Shown piece by piece: positions 32,227-33,554 of a DNA stretch of 33,554 nucleotides. This stretch comes from CAZOWM01 sp964583615 (lineage in GTDB: Bacteria; Spirochaetota; B62-G9; DRHN01), in the NCBI GenBank assembly GCA_964583615.1, contig CAZOWM010000041.1:1-33554 (forward strand), read 5' to 3'. The notes under the pieces were generated by a model. That model was not told the DNA's origin, did no database searches, and was given only the letters and a program-made list of their open reading frames with translations. The translations under genes were made by a program, and so were the position numbers. Numbering within the stretch: position 1 is the first letter of the stretch; every line of letters starts with the position of its first letter.

Positions 32227-33554
32227 ATGGATGTCGCTTTGATCAATACGAACCGAATAAAACCGCCCATAGCTCCTATAGGACTCGAATACGTGGCTGA
32301 AGGGCTTTATGCAGCAGGACACTCACCGTACATACTCGACCTGCAGTGGGAGGATGATTCTGATTCTGCTGTTGAACGGTTTTTCGCGAAAAAGGAGTAC
32401 GAGCTCGTCGGGGTGAGTATCAGGAACACCGATGACTGCGCCTACAGCAGCAGGCAGTCGTTTTTCCCGGAGTATGAATCTATGATGGGAGCTGTCCGGA
32501 AGAATTCAGGGGGAACGGTTGTCATTGGCGGAGTTGGTTTTTCATGTATGCCGGAGCACTCTGCAGAAGTCCTCAGGCCGGATGCCGGGTTGTGGGGCGA
32601 CGGGGAGCATCTTTTCGCAGATATTGCCACACGTATCGAGAAGAGGGAAGCCTGGAAAGGTGTTCTAGGTTTGGTGCTCCCAGCTGAAAGCGGGTGGAAG
32701 CGTGCTCCACAGAGTTTCCCCGATTTGGGGGAGTTGCCGGAAATGACGAGGAGGTGGGTTGATAACCTTCGGTATTACAGAGAAGGGGGACAGGCCGGCA
32801 TAGAGACAAAGAGGGGGTGTCCGGGGTTATGCATTTACTGCGCAGATCCTCTGGCAAAGGGAAAGACGCTTCGATTGCGGGATCCTTCCCGTGTGACGTC
32901 TGAATTGAAAAGGCTCGTTGGGATGGGAATCGACCATTTTCACCTGTGCGACAGTGAGTTCAACATACCTGAAATGCATGCGGAGTGCATCTGTGAAGAG
33001 CTCATCAGGCACAGGACGCTGAAAAACGCGCGCTGGTACACATACTGTTCACCGGTTCCTTTTTCCCGCCGGCTGGCAGGGCTGATGCGACGAGCGGGAT
33101 GTGCCGGGATTAATTTCGGTGTGGACAGCGGAGACCGTCAAATGCTTCGGAGACTCAGACGGAACTTCGTCCCTGAAGATATTGTGGATACGGTTGCAGC
33201 CTGCAAGGAGGAGGGCATCACCGTCATGCTGGATCTCCTTTTGGGCTCTCCCTCTGAGTCGGAAGAGAGTATTGTGCACACCATTGATCTGATGAAAAAA
33301 ATCAACCCGGACTGTGTGGGGGTGAGCGTGGGAGTCAGAGTCTATCCAGGAACACCCATAGAATCCATAACAAAGAGTGATTCGATGAGAGATGGAATCA
33401 GCGGGGACGAACACAGGAATGAACCGGTTTTCTTTATCGAGAAGGGGATTGCACACGATATCTTCGGTATCATTGACAGACAAGTCGGGAATGACAGCCG
33501 CTTTTTTTTCTTTGATCCTTCGAAACCTGAGGTCAATTACAACTATAACGCAAA
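32227..33554 (+). CDS. B12-binding domain radical SAM protein (3' end beyond window)
   Basis: Open frame from ATG 32227, with GAGGAGG 4 nt upstream, to the window edge, more than 440 codons. The first ~150 residues resemble a cobalamin-binding Rossmann domain (V-A-L-I-N-T-N-R, P-I-G-L-E-Y-V-A-E-G-L, T-V-V-I-G-G-V-G-F) although no D-x-H-x-x-G motif is seen. The radical SAM cluster-binding motif is C198-x3-C202-x2-C205 in R-G-C-P-G-L-C-I-Y-C, followed by barrel motifs F-H-L-C-D-S-E-F-N-I and N-F-G-V-D-S-G. Members carry out methylation, methylthiolation or ring rearrangement on varied substrates; none can be assigned here. It is divergent from the cyclase-TIR operon across an 80-bp promoter region. 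Confidence 0.88.
   Translation, partial: MDVALINTNRIKPPIAPIGLEYVAEGLYAAGHSPYILDLQWEDDSDSAVERFFAKKEYELVGVSIRNTDDCAYSSRQSFFPEYESMMGAVRKNSGGTVVIGGVGFSCMPEHSAEVLRPDAGLWGDGEHLFADIATRIEKREAWKGVLGLVLPAESGWKRAPQSFPDLGELPEMTRRWVDNLRYYREGGQAGIETKRGCPGLCIYCADPLAKGKTLRLRDPSRVTSELKRLVGMGIDHFHLCDSEFNIPEMHAECICEELIRHRTLKNARWYTYCSPVPFSRRLAGLMRRAGCAGINFGVDSGDRQMLRRLRRNFVPEDIVDTVAACKEEGITVMLDLLLGSPSESEESIVHTIDLMKKINPDCVGVSVGVRVYPGTPIESITKSDSMRDGISGDEHRNEPVFFIEKGIAHDIFGIIDRQVGNDSRFFFFDPSKPEVNYNYNA

Overview
The window reads as a chromosomal scaffold from a Gram-negative bacterium. It has many signal-peptide and lipoprotein genes, a FecR-PEGA-PQQ lipoprotein with a relaxed lipobox (F-S-S-C), a VWA/FlgO-like protein, PilZ and FHA signalling proteins, and strong Shine-Dalgarno (SD) sites. 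This mix is most reminiscent of Spirochaetota, but the assignment is an inference with no marker gene behind it. A run of exactly 100 Ns (11134-11233) shows a scaffolded, probably metagenomic, assembly. No rRNA, tRNA, CRISPR array, transposase or integrase was seen.

Layout. 1-5.6 kb: an AT-rich edge, a DUF2779 nuclease-like protein (Cas4-like domain plus DEDD exonuclease fold), a wrecked GNAT acetyltransferase, and on the minus strand a SAM methyltransferase followed by an unusual fusion (winged helix, cation-diffusion facilitator, winged helix, ICMT-like methyltransferase). 5.7-10.4 kb: a VWA/FlgO-like secreted protein, a 45-residue small protein overlapping a lipoprotein gene by TGATG, and a polytopic membrane protein. 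10.4-12.1 kb: a decay island around the assembly gap, where a DUF6653-like gene and a crotonase gene each keep their frame but carry two nonsense codons. 12.1-15 kb: a dienelactone hydrolase (DLH)-family protein, a PilZ protein and a DegT/DnrJ aminotransferase. 15-19.2 kb: two secreted proteins bracketed by two copies of a ~162-bp direct repeat; the larger ends in a beta-propeller of eight units exactly 120 nt apart. 19.3-22.6 kb: a small membrane protein and the FecR-PEGA-PQQ lipoprotein. 22.6-29.3 kb: a metabolic block with an amidohydrolase, alanine racemase, an FHA protein, an internally deleted amidohydrolase relic, an SDR, a class II aldolase/SIS isomerase pair (amino-sugar or ketose-phosphate catabolism) and a shortened DUF3786 gene. 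29.3-32.1 kb: a two-gene minus-strand signalling operon. 32.2 kb to the end: a B12-binding radical SAM protein, cut by the window edge.

The most exciting locus is 29360-32147. One tight operon encodes a TPR/SLOG-like protein with a class III nucleotidyl cyclase domain, then a TIR-domain protein whose first ~112 residues form a histone-H1-like Lys/Ala/Ser tail with no acidic residue. A class III cyclase beside a TIR effector has the logic of Pycsar anti-phage defence. Here the cyclase carries sensor-like N-terminal domains, the two positions that set purine specificity in classical cyclases are both Asn, and the effector has a putative DNA-binding tail in place of a recognisable cyclic-nucleotide-binding domain. 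Its function is inferred, not shown.

Several genes share one promoter form, TTGACN - 17 bp - TACNNT. All three stop codons end intact genes here, so in-frame stops in broken genes are read as decay rather than recoding.
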